A stretch of 64,000 nucleotides of DNA from Stentor coeruleus. Its lineage: Eukaryota > Ciliophora > Heterotrichea > Heterotrichida > Stentoridae. Below are positions 10,580 to 21,755 of this stretch, in pieces. The notes below the pieces were generated by a model. The model saw only the letters and a list, made by a program, of their open reading frames with translations. It did not search any database and was not told the DNA's origin. The translations under genes were made by a program, and so were the position numbers. Within the stretch, counting starts at the first letter, position 1, and each line of letters opens with the position of its first letter. The stretch lies in the NCBI GenBank assembly GCA_001970955.1, contig MPUH01000098.1, forward strand, positions 44,882-108,881, given 5' to 3'.

Positions 10580-11449
10580 TTAAGACAATGTATATTCTTT
10601 GGATACCCGAGATATTACCTCATCTAATTCTTGTTTGTCGAAACGAGTTTTAATTAGTTCTAAAACTCTTCTATTTTTTTGATCTTGAAGCATGAAAAAT
10701 TGGAGTTCTGATTTTTGTTTCTGCATCTTTTCAGATTGTTTCATAAATTTAGATAAAATGCCTTCAGTCTTTTTATCAAAGTCTTTAACAGAATTAAGTT
10801 TTATTTCTAATTCTTTTATTCTTGATATTAGTACTAGATTTTTTGTTGAAAAAATCTCAAGATCATCTGTGCATTTTTCTAACTTTTTTACTAAAAGTAT
10901 TTTTTCTTTACATAACCTTCTATTTTCTCCTATAAGATTTTGATTAGTTTCTTCTAAAAGTTTTTTCTCATTTTCCATAAAAGCGATATGTGTCTCATTC
11001 TTACAGTATTTTTTTATTCCGTCAAAAATAAGCTTGAAAATCTCTTCAAATGGTTTAAGGTATTTGAGAGTTTCATAAAAAAAAAGGTTGTATATTTCTA
11101 ATTCTTTCTCTGGGCTAAAGCTTTCATCGTCCATAGAACTTAAAGCAGTTTTGAGTTTGTTGAGGAGCAAATTAGCTTTAAGATATGTCGAAGAATTTGC
11201 GTTTAATTGTGTTGGGCATTGCATAAAAGCCCTAGACTTAAAGCCTAAGCTGCTTTTTCCAAAGTTTTCAGTCTCAGGCTCTTTCGAAGTATCTTGGCTA
11301 GGAAAGTATATTTTTTTCTTAGCAAGCGAGGTTTTTATGCAAGACTGGCTATAAATTAATAAACTCTTTGATGTTCTAGAGTGGAATCTTTCTTTATTTA
11401 CTCTCTTTAAGGAATATGTTCTCAAGCTCGGGTTTATCATCAATTCCAT
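10580..11449 (-). CDS. Coiled-coil protein, TSNAXIP1-like segment possible
   Basis: 289 residues. The first ~75 are basic and Ser/Thr-rich. Residues about 110-150 form an amphipathic stretch (YETLKYLKPFEEIFKLIF) that vaguely resembles the N-terminal region of translin-associated factor X-interacting protein 1, and residues about 155-275 are continuous heptad-type coiled coil. The TSNAXIP1 link is weak; a generic structural or ciliary coiled-coil protein is the safe reading. ATG at 11449, TAA stop. The coiled-coil gene 11571-14494 lies 121 bp upstream on the same strand. Confidence 0.65.
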   Translation of the reverse strand: MELMINPSLRTYSLKRVNKERFHSRTSKSLLIYSQSCIKTSLAKKKIYFPSQDTSKEPETENFGKSSLGFKSRAFMQCPTQLNANSSTYLKANLLLNKLKTALSSMDDESFSPEKELEIYNLFFYETLKYLKPFEEIFKLIFDGIKKYCKNETHIAFMENEKKLLEETNQNLIGENRRLCKEKILLVKKLEKCTDDLEIFSTKNLVLISRIKELEIKLNSVKDFDKKTEGILSKFMKQSEKMQKQKSELQFFMLQDQKNRRVLELIKTRFDKQELDEVISRVSKEYTLS

Positions 11450-11570
11450 TAACGATTTTTATCGTATTTTTTACTATTGATTTATATTATTTACATTACT
11501 CATTATACAATTAAAGTTTTACAATTAAAACAAGCTAATAAATAATTTTAATCAAATTAAACTCATAAGT

Positions 11571-14494
11571 TTACAAAACAGGAAGTTTAGATGTATCCTG
11601 ACTAGTATCTTTTTCTCTTACAGGAGATTTAGCCCGCTTAAGTCTATCTGCCGTATAATTTCTCCTATTTGTTTTATATCGGCTTTTCGCTCTATAAGTA
11701 TCAACTAAAGTTGGGGTTATAGAGTTCAAAATCCATTTTTCAGATTTCTCATATTGGAATTTGTCGTGATTCTGATTTTTATTTATCATTTGGAGTTTTT
11801 TAGGACTTTTGTTTATACGGTGCTTAATAAATCTGATTTTCTTAGCAGCTTCATATAACATATCAGTAGGTGAAGCATAAAAGTCAAAAGCTTTAGAGAC
11901 AAAAAGCTTTTTAAAAATGAACTTAAACATGAGTTTTTTCCAATTATTCAAAGGCCTGTCATTAAAAGGTCTCATTGGTTTCAATGAAGTATTGGGTGTT
12001 AAACTTTGAGAAGTATTTTCTTCAACTTTAAAAGCTTCAATCATATCGATGATTCTTTTTTTTTCCTTTTCAAACTTATCAGTACCCAAATACCCTCTTA
12101 GATATATTGAAATTTTATCTTTCTCACCTTCTATAATCCTTCTATTTATAACCCTTTCCCATAATGTTTGTATATCATTAAAATCTAATTTTTTTAACCC
12201 TTTAAGTTGTGTGTGTATTTGAAATTCTTTTTTATAAGCTTCAGTTGCTTGGATAATCGTAGGGTTTTTTTGATCTATTGAAGTATCTAAAGCGTTAATT
12301 CCAGGAAGACTTGTAAATTTTTCTATTTTCATATTTTCATTTCGATTGTCTCTTTCTAAAAATGATTTCTCGAGTTTTGCATATTGAGATTTATTCATAA
12401 GTCCTCTGATTAAAGAATTGTCTTGTAGGTTAGTATCNTGTTAATTCCAGGAAGACTTGTAAATTTTTCTATTTTCATATTTTCATTTCGATTGTCTCTT
12501 TCTAAAAATGATTTCTCGCGTTTTGCATATTGAGATTTATTCATAAGTCCTCTGATTAAAGAATTGTCTTGTAGGTTAGTATCATAATTTAATGTTTCTC
12601 TAACAGTCTGAATCCCTTTTTCAAGTTTAGTTACTAATGGTTTTTGTAAAGTATTTGCTATAAGGTCTTCTATTTCTTGCTCAGAAGATATAAAAGATAA
12701 TGAGTTTTGATCTTTACTTCTGTTTAAAAACGAGCTCACATAGTCTATTATTTTTATAAACAACTGTGAAGATGTTTGGGTTTGTGAATTCTTTACTGTT
12801 AATGTAAGTGTTTGAGTATGCTGAGTTTCATATTTTTTATCTTTTTGTTCTGGTTTTTCACAAGCATTATCATTAATATCTGCACTTATAGATGTGGCTA
12901 TTGATTTTTTTAATACAAAATTCGCAGAATGTGCTCTTTTTTCATATTCTATATCTTTATTTGCATTTATTTCTCCTGATGGAATATCTAATTCACTTTC
13001 ATCTTCTGCAATAAGTTCTTCAAGGTCTTCAGCTAATACTTTGTTATTTTTTTTTATTTCTTCATCAATATTTATAAGTGCTTGTTTTAATTGGTCTATA
13101 GCATTATCAATAGTTTTTTCTCTTTCTCCGCTTTTTGGAGTTCGATTTCGATTCGCTATTGGTCTTCTTGGTGATGCTGATTTTATTTGTGTTTTTTTCA
13201 TTATAGTATTTTTCTTAAACTCCTCAATCTTATTTTCCGCTACAAGTTTTGTGATTTTATTCTTAACCCCTTCATCTTTNTCCTCAATCTTATTTTCCGC
13301 TACAAGTTTTGTGATTTTATTCTTAACCCCTTCATCTTTTAAATTAGAAGATATCGAAACAATTCCTTCTTTAAAATCATCGAATTTCTTAGTAATAACT
13401 TCAATTGAATTCAACTCGAAAATCCCTTGAGTTTTCATCATAGTCTCAAGCTTAATAAAATTCTGTTTACCCACATACTTTAATGCTTTTTGTTTAAGTT
13501 GTGATGATAAATTTGAAGATTCGAAAACAGTCCCTAAACACCAGGAAAGACTAGAGAAATTTATCAAAAGCTTAGAATTTGATTCTTGTAACTCACTAAA
13601 TTTATCAAGAAGTAACTGTAATTTACTATTAAGCCCTTTAATAAGCTTCTCATCTTTATTTCTTCTTTTTTCATATACACGTTTTATATTCAATAATTTC
13701 TTAATTTTATTCAAAGCACTTGGTAAGTCACGTATAGGTGAAGAGTCAAAATTTTGTTTTATTATATTTTCTTCCATCCAAATCCTTTCATTTTCTCTAC
13801 TAATTTGCTCTTCTATTCTCATACCACATTGATCAATTTGCTTTTTAAAAAACTCAGTTAAAGATATGATTTCGTTTTCAAGGTTTTGGATTTTGATTCC
13901 AGCTTTTTGTTTTATGTCTGCGATTTTGTAAAAATATTTGTTTTCAAGTAGGTCCATTTCGAGTATGTATTTTTCGACTTCGATTTTGAGCATTCTTTCA
14001 ACTTCTACATGCCGACTCCAGAGTTCTTCACTTATTTCTTCAATTTCTTTGTTTGTTATTGGCTTGCATTCATCTACAGAAGATAAGAAACTAAAAGCTG
14101 CACCTGGGGATGTGTTTTTTGTGTAGAAATCTGGATTTTCTGGGCTGATTTCAACAGAGAGGTCGATATTTTCAACCATGTTTTTCATATCAGTCACTTT
14201 GTCTTGAATGCTGTCGTAGTTTTCCATTACGTTTTTTATCTCCTCGGCTAAAGTTAAGAGTTTAGGTCTTTTCACGATGTTTCTGGTTGAAGATGGCACT
14301 TTTAAGCCATCCATTGAGAGGATTTCTTGATTGATTATCGGCTCCAACTTGCACATACTCTCGATTATGATTTTCTGCACAGATCTCATTCTAAGCATTT
14401 TCCTTACAAGAAATTCTTTGATTTGTATATTTTCAGTTTTTGCTAGCATGAAGGAACTGAGAAATGAAACAAGGCTATGCTGTAGAACTTCCAT
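11571..14494 (-). CDS. Large coiled-coil protein, split by two assembly duplications
   Basis: Unknown protein of about 905 residues once corrected. The first ATG is at 14494; an in-frame TTG at 14500 is not needed. Helical, coiled-coil-rich stretches lie at about residues 150-270 and 280-340, followed by a Ser/Arg-rich, mixed-charge linker and an acidic patch (EDLEELIAEDESELD). The C-terminus is basic. Two single Ns interrupt the gene: at 13280 (59-bp copies, frame kept) and at 12438 (144-bp copies, frame lost). Deleting 60 and 146 bp leaves 2718 nt, divisible by three, and joins the halves cleanly. No enzymatic domain is seen; a cytoskeletal or cortical role is only inference. Confidence 0.7.
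12294..12583. repeat. Duplicated contig overlap around N at 12438
   Basis: Bases 12294-12437 and 12440-12583 are near-identical (one A/C difference in CTCGAGTTTTG versus CTCGCGTTTTG). Breaks the coiled-coil gene. Confidence 0.85.
13221..13339. repeat. Duplicated contig overlap around N at 13280
   Basis: Bases 13221-13279 and 13281-13339 are identical, separated by a single N; adds 20 spurious codons in frame. Confidence 0.88.
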
Positions 14495-14500
14495 ATTCAA

Positions 14501-15870
14501 TTATTTGCCAAAAAAAAAATTAGTATATAAAATTTATTAAGTTAACAGCATCTTTAGAATAGATCAATGAGGGTTGTAGATAATAATTTCATTTTGTTGA
14601 ATTTTTTTTTGTGAGTTTTTATATGATTAAAAGCTTTGAAGTTTTTTTATTTAGATTATTATTATTAGGTTGCTTGAATGCATTTTTGAAATTATGATTT
14701 TTCGTTTTAGATGTTTACACAAAATGAATACTTTGCTATTATAAAATGTAGAAAATATTTGCTTTATTATGTATAATTGTACAGGGTATACAAAAATATT
14801 TCTTTATTATAGAAAAATATATTGTAATTATCATTTTAATGATAAAATTCGTTTAAATCGCTTTTTTTGCATATTATTTATTGTATTCTAAATAAATTTT
14901 TTTAGACTGAGGATTTATTTATAACTATAATAAACCTAGTTTAGATATATATGCTTAATAATCATGAAGTGGCTTCTTAATGATATTATAAATATCTTAG
15001 CTATACTTATATTAACTATTGGCCTTATACTTAATTCCCATCTTATTTCCTTGCCTTAAAAACTTAGATCATTAGATAAACCAATCTATTAAATAAAAAA
15101 AAATATTTGTTGAATTCTGGCTTAGTGGCAAAACACTCTAATATAAGAGGTTTTCTTTATGAAACGAACTAAGATCATTAAAATTAATGTTTTACTCTGT
15201 ATTTAAAAATTACAAGAAAATGACAGCCATAAGATAAATTATAAATCAAGCTTAAGTTCTTAAAAGTTCTATTCAAAATAAAGTGAGGGTATTTTAATAT
15301 TTCATGATACATATCCATTATCATATACAAATTGTATGGCACTTTTTATAACTATTTAGTTAAATCTATCATATGAGTAAATATCAATTCAATATGTGAT
15401 AGGAATTTTTGTTTTTCGACAAAATAAACTACAACTAAATGCACATTTAGTAAAAATAAAATATATAAATTTTAATATCTAAGATCCTTTATATTAGATT
15501 ATGGAAATTCTAACCTAAACTTAAAATATTTTCCATATTAGATTTAGTTTTACAACCAAATAAGCATAATTTTCTATGAAACAATATTCAGCATAAACTT
15601 CATAGTTTAAAAAATCTGCATATAAGTTTTCTAATTATATCAAAATGATTAATTCTTATCCTGAAACCCTACTGACCTTATTTACTTCAAANAATATTCA
15701 GCATAAACTTCATAGTTTAAAAAATCTGCATATAAGTTTTCTAATTATATCAAAATAATTAATTCTTATCCTGAAACCCTACTGACCTTATTTACTTCAA
15801 ACAATTGACTTCAGTCGATAAAAATGCAGTCATATAAACCTCTAATTTTGAATGGTGATTTATAAATAAA
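14501..15870. other. Long gene-poor AT-rich region
   Basis: 1.37 kb without a supportable gene on either strand. Composition is strongly AT with many short T and A runs. A block near 15117-15170 has a short inverted pair (CTCT/AGAG) and a D-arm-like string, but no T-arm; I do not call a tRNA. An N at 15692 lies within it. Confidence 0.5.
15583..15801. repeat. Duplicated contig overlap around N at 15692
   Basis: Bases 15583-15691 and 15693-15801 match except for one G/A difference; non-coding. Confidence 0.85.
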
Positions 15871-16338
15871 ATGTTCAGAATGATGCGGTTGAACATAACC
15901 AAGGGTATTCCTTCAAGACTAAAGCTCAATCAGAAGCCTGAAAAATCCTATGACTTTATCAGGTATCCATACGGGAATTCTCCTATAAAAATAGTAGGCG
16001 AATGGAAAATCGATCACTCTTACGATTTCGGCCCAGAACAACTTGACTATGAAGACCATTCTATGACAATGTTACATCAAAGACCAACTCATTGGAGAAG
16101 TTCTTGGCTATTCCTTTTAGCTATGTCCTCTTGGTGCTTTTTCTACTTTACTTGGGTTGAAATGCCATTCCCAGGAATTCTTTGGGGCCAAAGTACAATG
16201 AACGTCCAGATGAATGGTATCAAATATTTAAACAATAATGAAGGGTATCATAATTGGGACAAACTACTTGCTGAATATAAGAAAAGTATTGCAAGTGATG
16301 ATGAAGACCTTGAAGAAGTTGAGGCAGAGGAAGATTAA
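15871..16338 (+). CDS. Small single-TM protein, possibly mitochondrial
   Basis: 155 residues, not recognised. The start MFRMMRLNITKGIPSRLKLN is basic and amphipathic, like a mitochondrial presequence. One hydrophobic segment lies at about residues 79-97 (SSWLFLLAMSSWCFFYFTW). The C-terminus is very acidic (DDEDLEEVEAEED). Such an architecture is common in accessory respiratory-complex subunits, but nothing here proves it. ATG at 15871, TAA stop. Confidence 0.65.
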   Translation: MFRMMRLNITKGIPSRLKLNQKPEKSYDFIRYPYGNSPIKIVGEWKIDHSYDFGPEQLDYEDHSMTMLHQRPTHWRSSWLFLLAMSSWCFFYFTWVEMPFPGILWGQSTMNVQMNGIKYLNNNEGYHNWDKLLAEYKKSIASDDEDLEEVEAEED

Positions 16339-16533
16339 ATACCGATAGCCTAATAGAGTTTAGGAAGTTTAAAAGTATGAATTTTGATTAGGAAAATATT
16401 CATAAAAGGATGTTGATAGGAGGATGAAAAGAGGATTTTTGTGTAGATAATTTTAGAAGATGATATGATTTTTTATGGTGGAAGATAGGTGTTAAGATTA
16501 AGTTTTTGTACATATAATTAGAGATATACCGAA

Positions 16534-16848
16534 TTAGAGCTTAGAGAATTCATGTGGAAGAGAGTCAGCGGATTTCTTCAAATTAATGTCTAGATCTTCT
16601 GAATCGCTATCTACTGAGTCGTCACTAAGATTGTATTTTATTACTTGCATTGTAGCTAATGAACCAACAGCAATTACTTCAAGCATCTAATTATTTCTTA
16701 CATTCTTGAGTCCTGATGCAATATTTGAAACAATTGCTTCTCTTGCAAGGGGTTCAAGCATTTCTTCAACGGAATTTAGTAATTCTGCGTCTCCATTAAC
16801 GAAAGTTTCCTCAAAAATATCAGAAGATGATTCTAAGCTGTTTCCCAT
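16534..16848 (-). CDS. 99-residue acidic protein with N-myristoylation signal, two exons
   Basis: Two short minus-strand exons joined by a 15-nt intron. Exon 1 (16848-16702) encodes 49 residues starting MGNSLESSSD, a plausible N-myristoylation signal (Gly2, Ser5). Exon 2 (16686-16537, stop TAA at 16534-16536) encodes 50 residues with an acidic Ser/Asp cluster (SDDSVDSDSEDLDIN). Without the intron, a TAG stops the frame; with it removed the length is exactly 100 codons including the stop. No domain is recognised. It lies tail-to-tail with the single-TM gene at 15871-16338. Confidence 0.75.
16687..16701 (-). other. 15-nt intron
   Basis: GTAAGAAATAATTAG on the minus strand, phase 0, following codon 49. 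Confidence 0.85.
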
Positions 16849-17807
16849 ATTTACTTATTGTGTTGTTTAGAGTGTGTATAGAAAACCTTTTAATATTATT
16901 TGAGGGAATAGTTAAAACTTATTAAATAAAAGATTGTATTCTGAACGTTTTCTGCAATTTCTTTAAAGCTTGTCCCTTCTTGTTTTTGAATTCATTCATG
17001 TCAAGTTGTGGTAAAATCTATCTTATATATAATTGTACTGTTAAGTAAGAAAAATATAAATAGTATATCTTTAGTATTACAGTTTTAAACCATCAAATCC
17101 AAATTCATTTTCAATTGTTTTCCTGCTCATTTTTCTATATTTTAAAGCTCTCAGTTTTTTATGCCTGACATTTTCTATGTTCACACTTAATAATATTTTT
17201 TCACTATTCAGAGCCAGAAATATTTAAAATTTTGAATATTGATGATTTTTATAAGAACAATAACTTTTATCAAAGCTACAATTAGTTTGTTTTCTAATCT
17301 CTTATGTTTCTTTCTTGTATATGAATAGAAGTCTTCAAATTTTATAATATTTTTGTAATAAATCTCATATATATATAAAAGAAGAATGATAAACTTTTCT
17401 ATAAGACGTTTCTAGAACAAATTTAGATCTAATAGACAAAAATTTTATTGATAAAATGTAAGGAAAAATATGTTTATCATCATAAACTGATGGTGTATTT
17501 ATAGCATTTACATATAAATTTTCATGTTAAATGCAATCCATATTAAATAGCAACTAGAAATTATTAATAAATAATATTTTTTGATGAAAAGTATTTTAAA
17601 AAATTAAGCATATGAGAATTTTATTATCATTATTATTTAATCAGTTTTTATAAATATACTTTATAGTAAAAAGTTAGAATTTGCGTTTATATGAGAAATT
17701 ATCAAGGTGAAATCTATTAAAAAAGCAATAACACTATCACTAAAATATTATTAAACTTGATATCAAGATAATAAAAACCATATTTGAAGATAAGTACATT
17801 TTATAAA
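16849..17807. other. Gene-poor region containing decayed coding-like sequence
   Basis: About 960 bp upstream of the DYRK gene. The middle (17077-17510) reads as broken coding sequence on the minus strand; the flanks are AT-rich with no recognised site. Confidence 0.45.
17077..17510 (-). pseudogene. Decayed coding-like segment, family unknown
   Basis: Three consecutive minus-strand stretches read as ordinary protein in successive frames: about 17510-17360 (contains TPSVYDDKHIFPYIL), 17341-17213 (contains FYSYTRKKHKRLENK), and 17212-17077 (ends ENEFGFDGLKL, then TAA). No 15-nt intron bridges the breaks. This is most easily read as a gene with accumulated frameshifts. I do not recognise the family, and chance open stretches in AT-rich DNA remain possible. 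Confidence 0.4.
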
Positions 17808-19289
17808 ATGAATGAAATAATTTCCAAAAACAACTTATCATTTGAGTACCGTGACAAATTTAGCATAAAACAATCGAATTACCAAAACCTCAAAGACGTA
17901 AACTACCAAAAGTTTCAACTAAAATCATTAAATTCTAACATCCATAGCAAACGTGCATCATTAAGTATCCAAACTCGTAAAGATCTTGAGCCTCCTTCAA
18001 TCTCAAACATAACCTCACAAAATGGTGAATTTCTCCCTTACCTCAAACTAAATTCTTCAATCAGAAACGGAAGTACTATAAAAAACAGTACTCAAAGAAC
18101 AGTCTCAATTTCTAGTTTAGAAATGCGTGATATTACATATCCAATAACAGCAACTTATGCAGTAAAATCTTGCTTTTCATATCTAACCCAATACGAACAA
18201 AGTGAAGTTCTTGATTATTCTTTAATCTATTATCTAGGTCAACTAGATAAAAAAAACCTAAACAATTTTTCTGATTTAAATTTCGGCTTTGATGATGATA
18301 AAGGAAACTATAAAATTATTATTGGAGACCATCTAGTTTATAGATATGAAATACTTGAAATCTTAGGCAAAGGGAGTTTTGGTCAAGTATGCAAATGTTT
18401 TGATCATAAAAACAGACAGATGTGCGCTATAAAAATTATAAAAAACAAACGGAGATTCCATAAACAAGCAGCGATTGAGATTAAAATCTTGAGGTATATA
18501 AATACTCATGATTATGATAATGATGCTAATTCTGTGCATTTATTAGAACATTTTACATTTAGAAAACATTTATGTTTGAAGTTTGAATTACTTTATATGA
18601 ATTTGTATGAACTGGCAAGGGTACATAATTATTCTGGTATGCCTTTAGCTTTAATTAGGAATTTCGCATTACAAATAGCGACTTGTTTGACTTTTTTAAA
18701 AAAACATGCGATTATACATTGTGATTTGAAACCAGAAAATATACTTATGGCGAATTCTCAGGGAACAGGTCTTAAGGTTATTGATTTTGGGTCGGCGTGT
18801 TTTACTGATGAAAGATTGTATACGTATATCCAAAGCCGATTTTATAGAGCACCAGAGGTTATATTAGGAGCTTCTTATTCTTGTAGTATTGATGTTTGGT
18901 CTTTTGGGCTTATTTTGGCTGAACTTTATTTAGGATATCCATTGTTTCCAGGAGAAAATGAACAAGAACAACTTATGTATATTGCTGAATATTTAGGAAA
19001 CCCTCCTAATGAAGTATTATCAACTTCGTATAGGTATAATGAATTTTTTGATGAATTAGGGCAGATTTCTAATATTGTTAATTCGAAAGGAAAAGTTAGA
19101 TATCCAGGAAGCAAAAGTTTGAATGATAAAATTAAATGCAGTGATAAAAAGTTCATTAATTTGATTGAATGTAAGAAATATACAGGCTGTTTACAGTGGG
19201 ATCCTAAATATAGAATAACTCCTGAAGATATTCTTTCCCACACATGGATAACAGGTAAAAGATCTAAGAATCAATATAACGCAGTTTAA
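17808..19289 (+). CDS. DYRK-family dual-specificity protein kinase
   Basis: 493 residues from the ATG at 17808; an in-frame TTG at 17784 would add 8 residues and is not preferred. Just before the kinase domain is a DYRK homology box (YLTQYEQSEVLDYSLIYYLG). The kinase domain, about residues 176-478, shows LGKGSFGQV, the catalytic loop HCDLKPENI, DFGSACF, and the activation-loop YTY before QSRFYRAPEVI; the second Tyr of Y-x-Y is the autophosphorylation site that activates DYRKs during translation. The first ~130 residues are Ser/Asn-rich. The DH box points to the DYRK2/Pom1-like group. The final part of the gene is duplicated after an N at 19348, outside the CDS. Confidence 0.92.
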   Translation: MNEIISKNNLSFEYRDKFSIKQSNYQNLKDVNYQKFQLKSLNSNIHSKRASLSIQTRKDLEPPSISNITSQNGEFLPYLKLNSSIRNGSTIKNSTQRTVSISSLEMRDITYPITATYAVKSCFSYLTQYEQSEVLDYSLIYYLGQLDKKNLNNFSDLNFGFDDDKGNYKIIIGDHLVYRYEILEILGKGSFGQVCKCFDHKNRQMCAIKIIKNKRRFHKQAAIEIKILRYINTHDYDNDANSVHLLEHFTFRKHLCLKFELLYMNLYELARVHNYSGMPLALIRNFALQIATCLTFLKKHAIIHCDLKPENILMANSQGTGLKVIDFGSACFTDERLYTYIQSRFYRAPEVILGASYSCSIDVWSFGLILAELYLGYPLFPGENEQEQLMYIAEYLGNPPNEVLSTSYRYNEFFDELGQISNIVNSKGKVRYPGSKSLNDKIKCSDKKFINLIECKKYTGCLQWDPKYRITPEDILSHTWITGKRSKNQYNAV

Positions 19290-19412
19290 TAAAATGAAAT
19301 AAATACAACAAACTACAATCTTAAATATTTCACCTTTCTAATTAAACNAAGAATCAATATAACGCAGTTTAATAAAATGAAATAAATACAACAAACTACA
19401 ATCTTAAATATT
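19266..19412. repeat. Duplicated contig overlap around N at 19348
   Basis: About 64 bp starting at 19266 recur from 19349. The copy carries the end of the DYRK gene again, so the true DYRK-Rpt2 spacing is shorter than it appears. Confidence 0.8.
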
Positions 19413-19438
19413 CAACTATAAATCATTCTAATAAAAAT

Positions 19439-20761
19439 ATGGGGAATCTTCCAAGCGGGGGAAGCGACAACCAAAACAACGAAAACCGCAAAGAAGAAAT
19501 GCGTAAACGACGACAAGAACAGCGTCTTCCAGTTCGCATAGGGAAAAAGAAAAAGCGACGAGGAATCGAATCAATTATTAAATTGCCAACAGTGACTCCA
19601 AGTTCCAAATGCCGACTTAAACTTTTGCGCCAAGAGCGTATAAAAGACTATATGCTTCTTGAGCAAGAGTTCATAAGAAACCAAGAATCATTTCGCCCTC
19701 AAGCTGAAAGAAAAGAAGAAGAACGTGAAAAAGTTGATCAATTAAGAGGAACACCATTAGTTGTAGGATCATTAGAAGAGTTTATAGATGAAAATCATGC
19801 AATAATTTCAACATCAGTAGGTTCAGAATATTATGTTTCAGTTCTATCAATAGTAGATAAAGATCAATTAGAACCAGGGTCAAGTGTTTTACTTCATAAT
19901 AAAAATTTAAGTGTTGTAGGGATTTTACAAGATGAAATCGACCCTCTTGTAAGTGTAATGAAAGTTGAAAAAGCACCACTTGAAAGCTATGCTGATATAG
20001 GGGGTTTAGAAACTCAAATCCAAGAAATCAAAGAAGCTGTAGAGTTACCTTTAACACATCCTGAGATGTATGAAGAAATTGGAATAAAACCCCCAAAAGG
20101 TGTGATTTTATATGGAGAACCAGGGACAGGGAAGACTTTATTAGCAAAAGCTGTGGCAAATCAAACCTCAGCAACTTTTCTTAGAGTGACTGGCTCGGAA
20201 CTTATACAAAAATATTTAGGAGAAGGTCCGAAGTTAGTTAGAGAACTTTTTAGAGTTGCTGAAGAACATGCACCATCTATTGTATTTATTGATGAAATTG
20301 ATGCTGTTGGGACTAAAAGGTATGATAGTAATTCAGGAGGAGAAAGGGAGGTACAAAGAACTATGCTTGAGCTTTTAAATCAACTTGATGGATTTGATAG
20401 TAGGTCTGATGTTAAAGTTATACTTGCTACAAATAGAATTGAAACTTTAGATCCAGCTTTAATTAGACCAGGGAGGATTGATAGGAAAATTGAATTCACA
20501 CTTCCTGATATAAAAACTAAAAGGAAAATCTTCCAGGTACACACAGCTAAAATGTCATTGGGTCCTGATGTTGATCTTGAACAGTTTATTATGGCTAAAG
20601 ATGAGTTAAGTGGCGCTGATATTAAAGCTATGTGCTCGGAAGCGGGGATGCTAGCTTTGAGGGAGAGGAGGATGCAGGTTGTTCAAGATGACTTTATCAA
20701 GTCTAAAGAAAAAACTTTGTATAAGAAAAAAGGAAATATCCCTGAAGGACTTTATCTTTAG
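19439..20761 (+). CDS. RPT2: 26S proteasome regulatory ATPase Rpt2
   Basis: Subunit of the hexameric AAA+ ring of the 19S particle that unfolds ubiquitylated substrates and opens the 20S gate. It is 440 residues, the usual length. The N-terminus MGNLPSGG carries the Gly2 myristoylation signal conserved in Rpt2; a basic coiled-coil and an OB-like region follow. The AAA module shows Walker A GEPGTGKT (about residue 226), Walker [12 protein letters not shown], and the arginine-finger/sensor segment [13 protein letters not shown]. The C-terminus LYL is an HbYX motif that docks into the 20S pocket. ATG at 19439, TAG stop. Confidence 0.97.
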   Translation: MGNLPSGGSDNQNNENRKEEMRKRRQEQRLPVRIGKKKKRRGIESIIKLPTVTPSSKCRLKLLRQERIKDYMLLEQEFIRNQESFRPQAERKEEEREKVDQLRGTPLVVGSLEEFIDENHAIISTSVGSEYYVSVLSIVDKDQLEPGSSVLLHNKNLSVVGILQDEIDPLVSVMKVEKAPLESYADIGGLETQIQEIKEAVELPLTHPEMYEEIGIKPPKGVILYGEPGTGKTLLAKAVANQTSATFLRVTGSELIQKYLGEGPKLVRELFRVAEEHAPSIVFIDEIDAVGTKRYDSNSGGEREVQRTMLELLNQLDGFDSRSDVKVILATNRIETLDPALIRPGRIDRKIEFTLPDIKTKRKIFQVHTAKMSLGPDVDLEQFIMAKDELSGADIKAMCSEAGMLALRERRMQVVQDDFIKSKEKTLYKKKGNIPEGLYL

Positions 20762-20967
20762 GTTATTAGATTTAGATAGTGGTGTTATATGCTTTGTATT
20801 TTTTGTGTAGATATAGGCTTGGATGTTTTTTATATTTTGGCAAGCATGAATTAGTATTATTTCCATTTTAAGACCAACAAATTACTACTAATTTCTTATA
20901 CAATTATACAAAATATTTATCATTCAGCAACAAAAAATAAAACGAGTATTTATGAATTAAAGAGGCT

Positions 20968-21750
20968 TTATATTAGGATAATTTTCCTACTCTTCCTTTT
21001 TATTATCATAAACTGGACAAAAGTACTAAAAATAGCTAGTATTGACCCTCTAATCCACGATGTATACTACCTAAAAGGATACGTATGCATCTGAACATTA
21101 TTCCCAGAAACTCTTTCAAATCTCCCTCTCACATCTTTATCAATTCTTTCATAAAAGCTATTTATCATACTTCCATCTCCACTAAGGACAATATTCTCTA
21201 ACATATCAGATCTAATATTATTATCACATTTCATAATCAAATCAATAATCTATTCAGATAATCCTATAATATTCTACTCAGCAATATTTATTAACCCATA
21301 GCTAGCATCAATTAAAATTCTCAGATTTTTGCCTATAAAAAAATGATAGTATAAGTCTGAGAGTATATTAATTAAATTAATTCCTAAAGTATCAAAAAAA
21401 AAATACAATCTATCACCTAGCATCTTCCTGTGTGTTAAAAATATATTAAATTATAAGAGCATTTCCTGAGTTAATTCTTCTTGCATACAATTTTTTATTA
21501 TATTTTCCCATATAAAAGACATACATTCCCAATCTTACTTATTATATTTTATAATCCTTCAGAGTCTATAAGAAAAATCAAAAGGACCTCAGAACTTTTA
21601 AATTATTTTTTCTCTTGAATATATTTTTTAAACTTATAAAATCATAGTTGGCATGACAACTTCTAAGACATCCTGAGTACCCTATTTTTTTTATATACCC
21701 AGTCCCATAATCCATGACAATAAATCTTTAGTGTCAATTTCAGCTTCCAT
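20968..21750 (-). pseudogene. Decayed actin or actin-related protein gene
   Basis: The minus strand carries recognisable actin landmarks in order but in broken frames. Near the 5' end: IVMDYGTGYIK and IGYSG (actin's first phosphate loop). Middle: MKCDNNIRSDMLENIVLSG, matching the conserved MKCD...R-DL...NTVLSGG segment. End: YTSWIRGSILAIFSTF, matching the actin YS-W-I-GGSILASL-STF motif. Several in-frame TAG stops and frameshifts lie between these, and the central third is unrecognisable. The ATG-like start at 21750 is in another frame from the first motif. Divergence is high, so the parent was probably a divergent actin or ARP. It lies 5 bp past the stop of the coiled-coil gene at 21756. Confidence 0.85.
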
Positions 21751-21755
21751 TTATA

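Noticed and set aside
15117-15175. tRNA-like string (CTTAGTGGCAAAAC, CTCT/AGAG)
   Set aside because: No T-arm consensus and no acceptor stem; cannot support a tRNA.
21661-21700. 17-nt GTATAT...TAG as an intron in the actin relic
   Set aside because: Reading straight through gives the conserved GTGYIK-x-IGYSG motif, so it is coding relic with an added A-tract codon, and all introns here are 15 nt.
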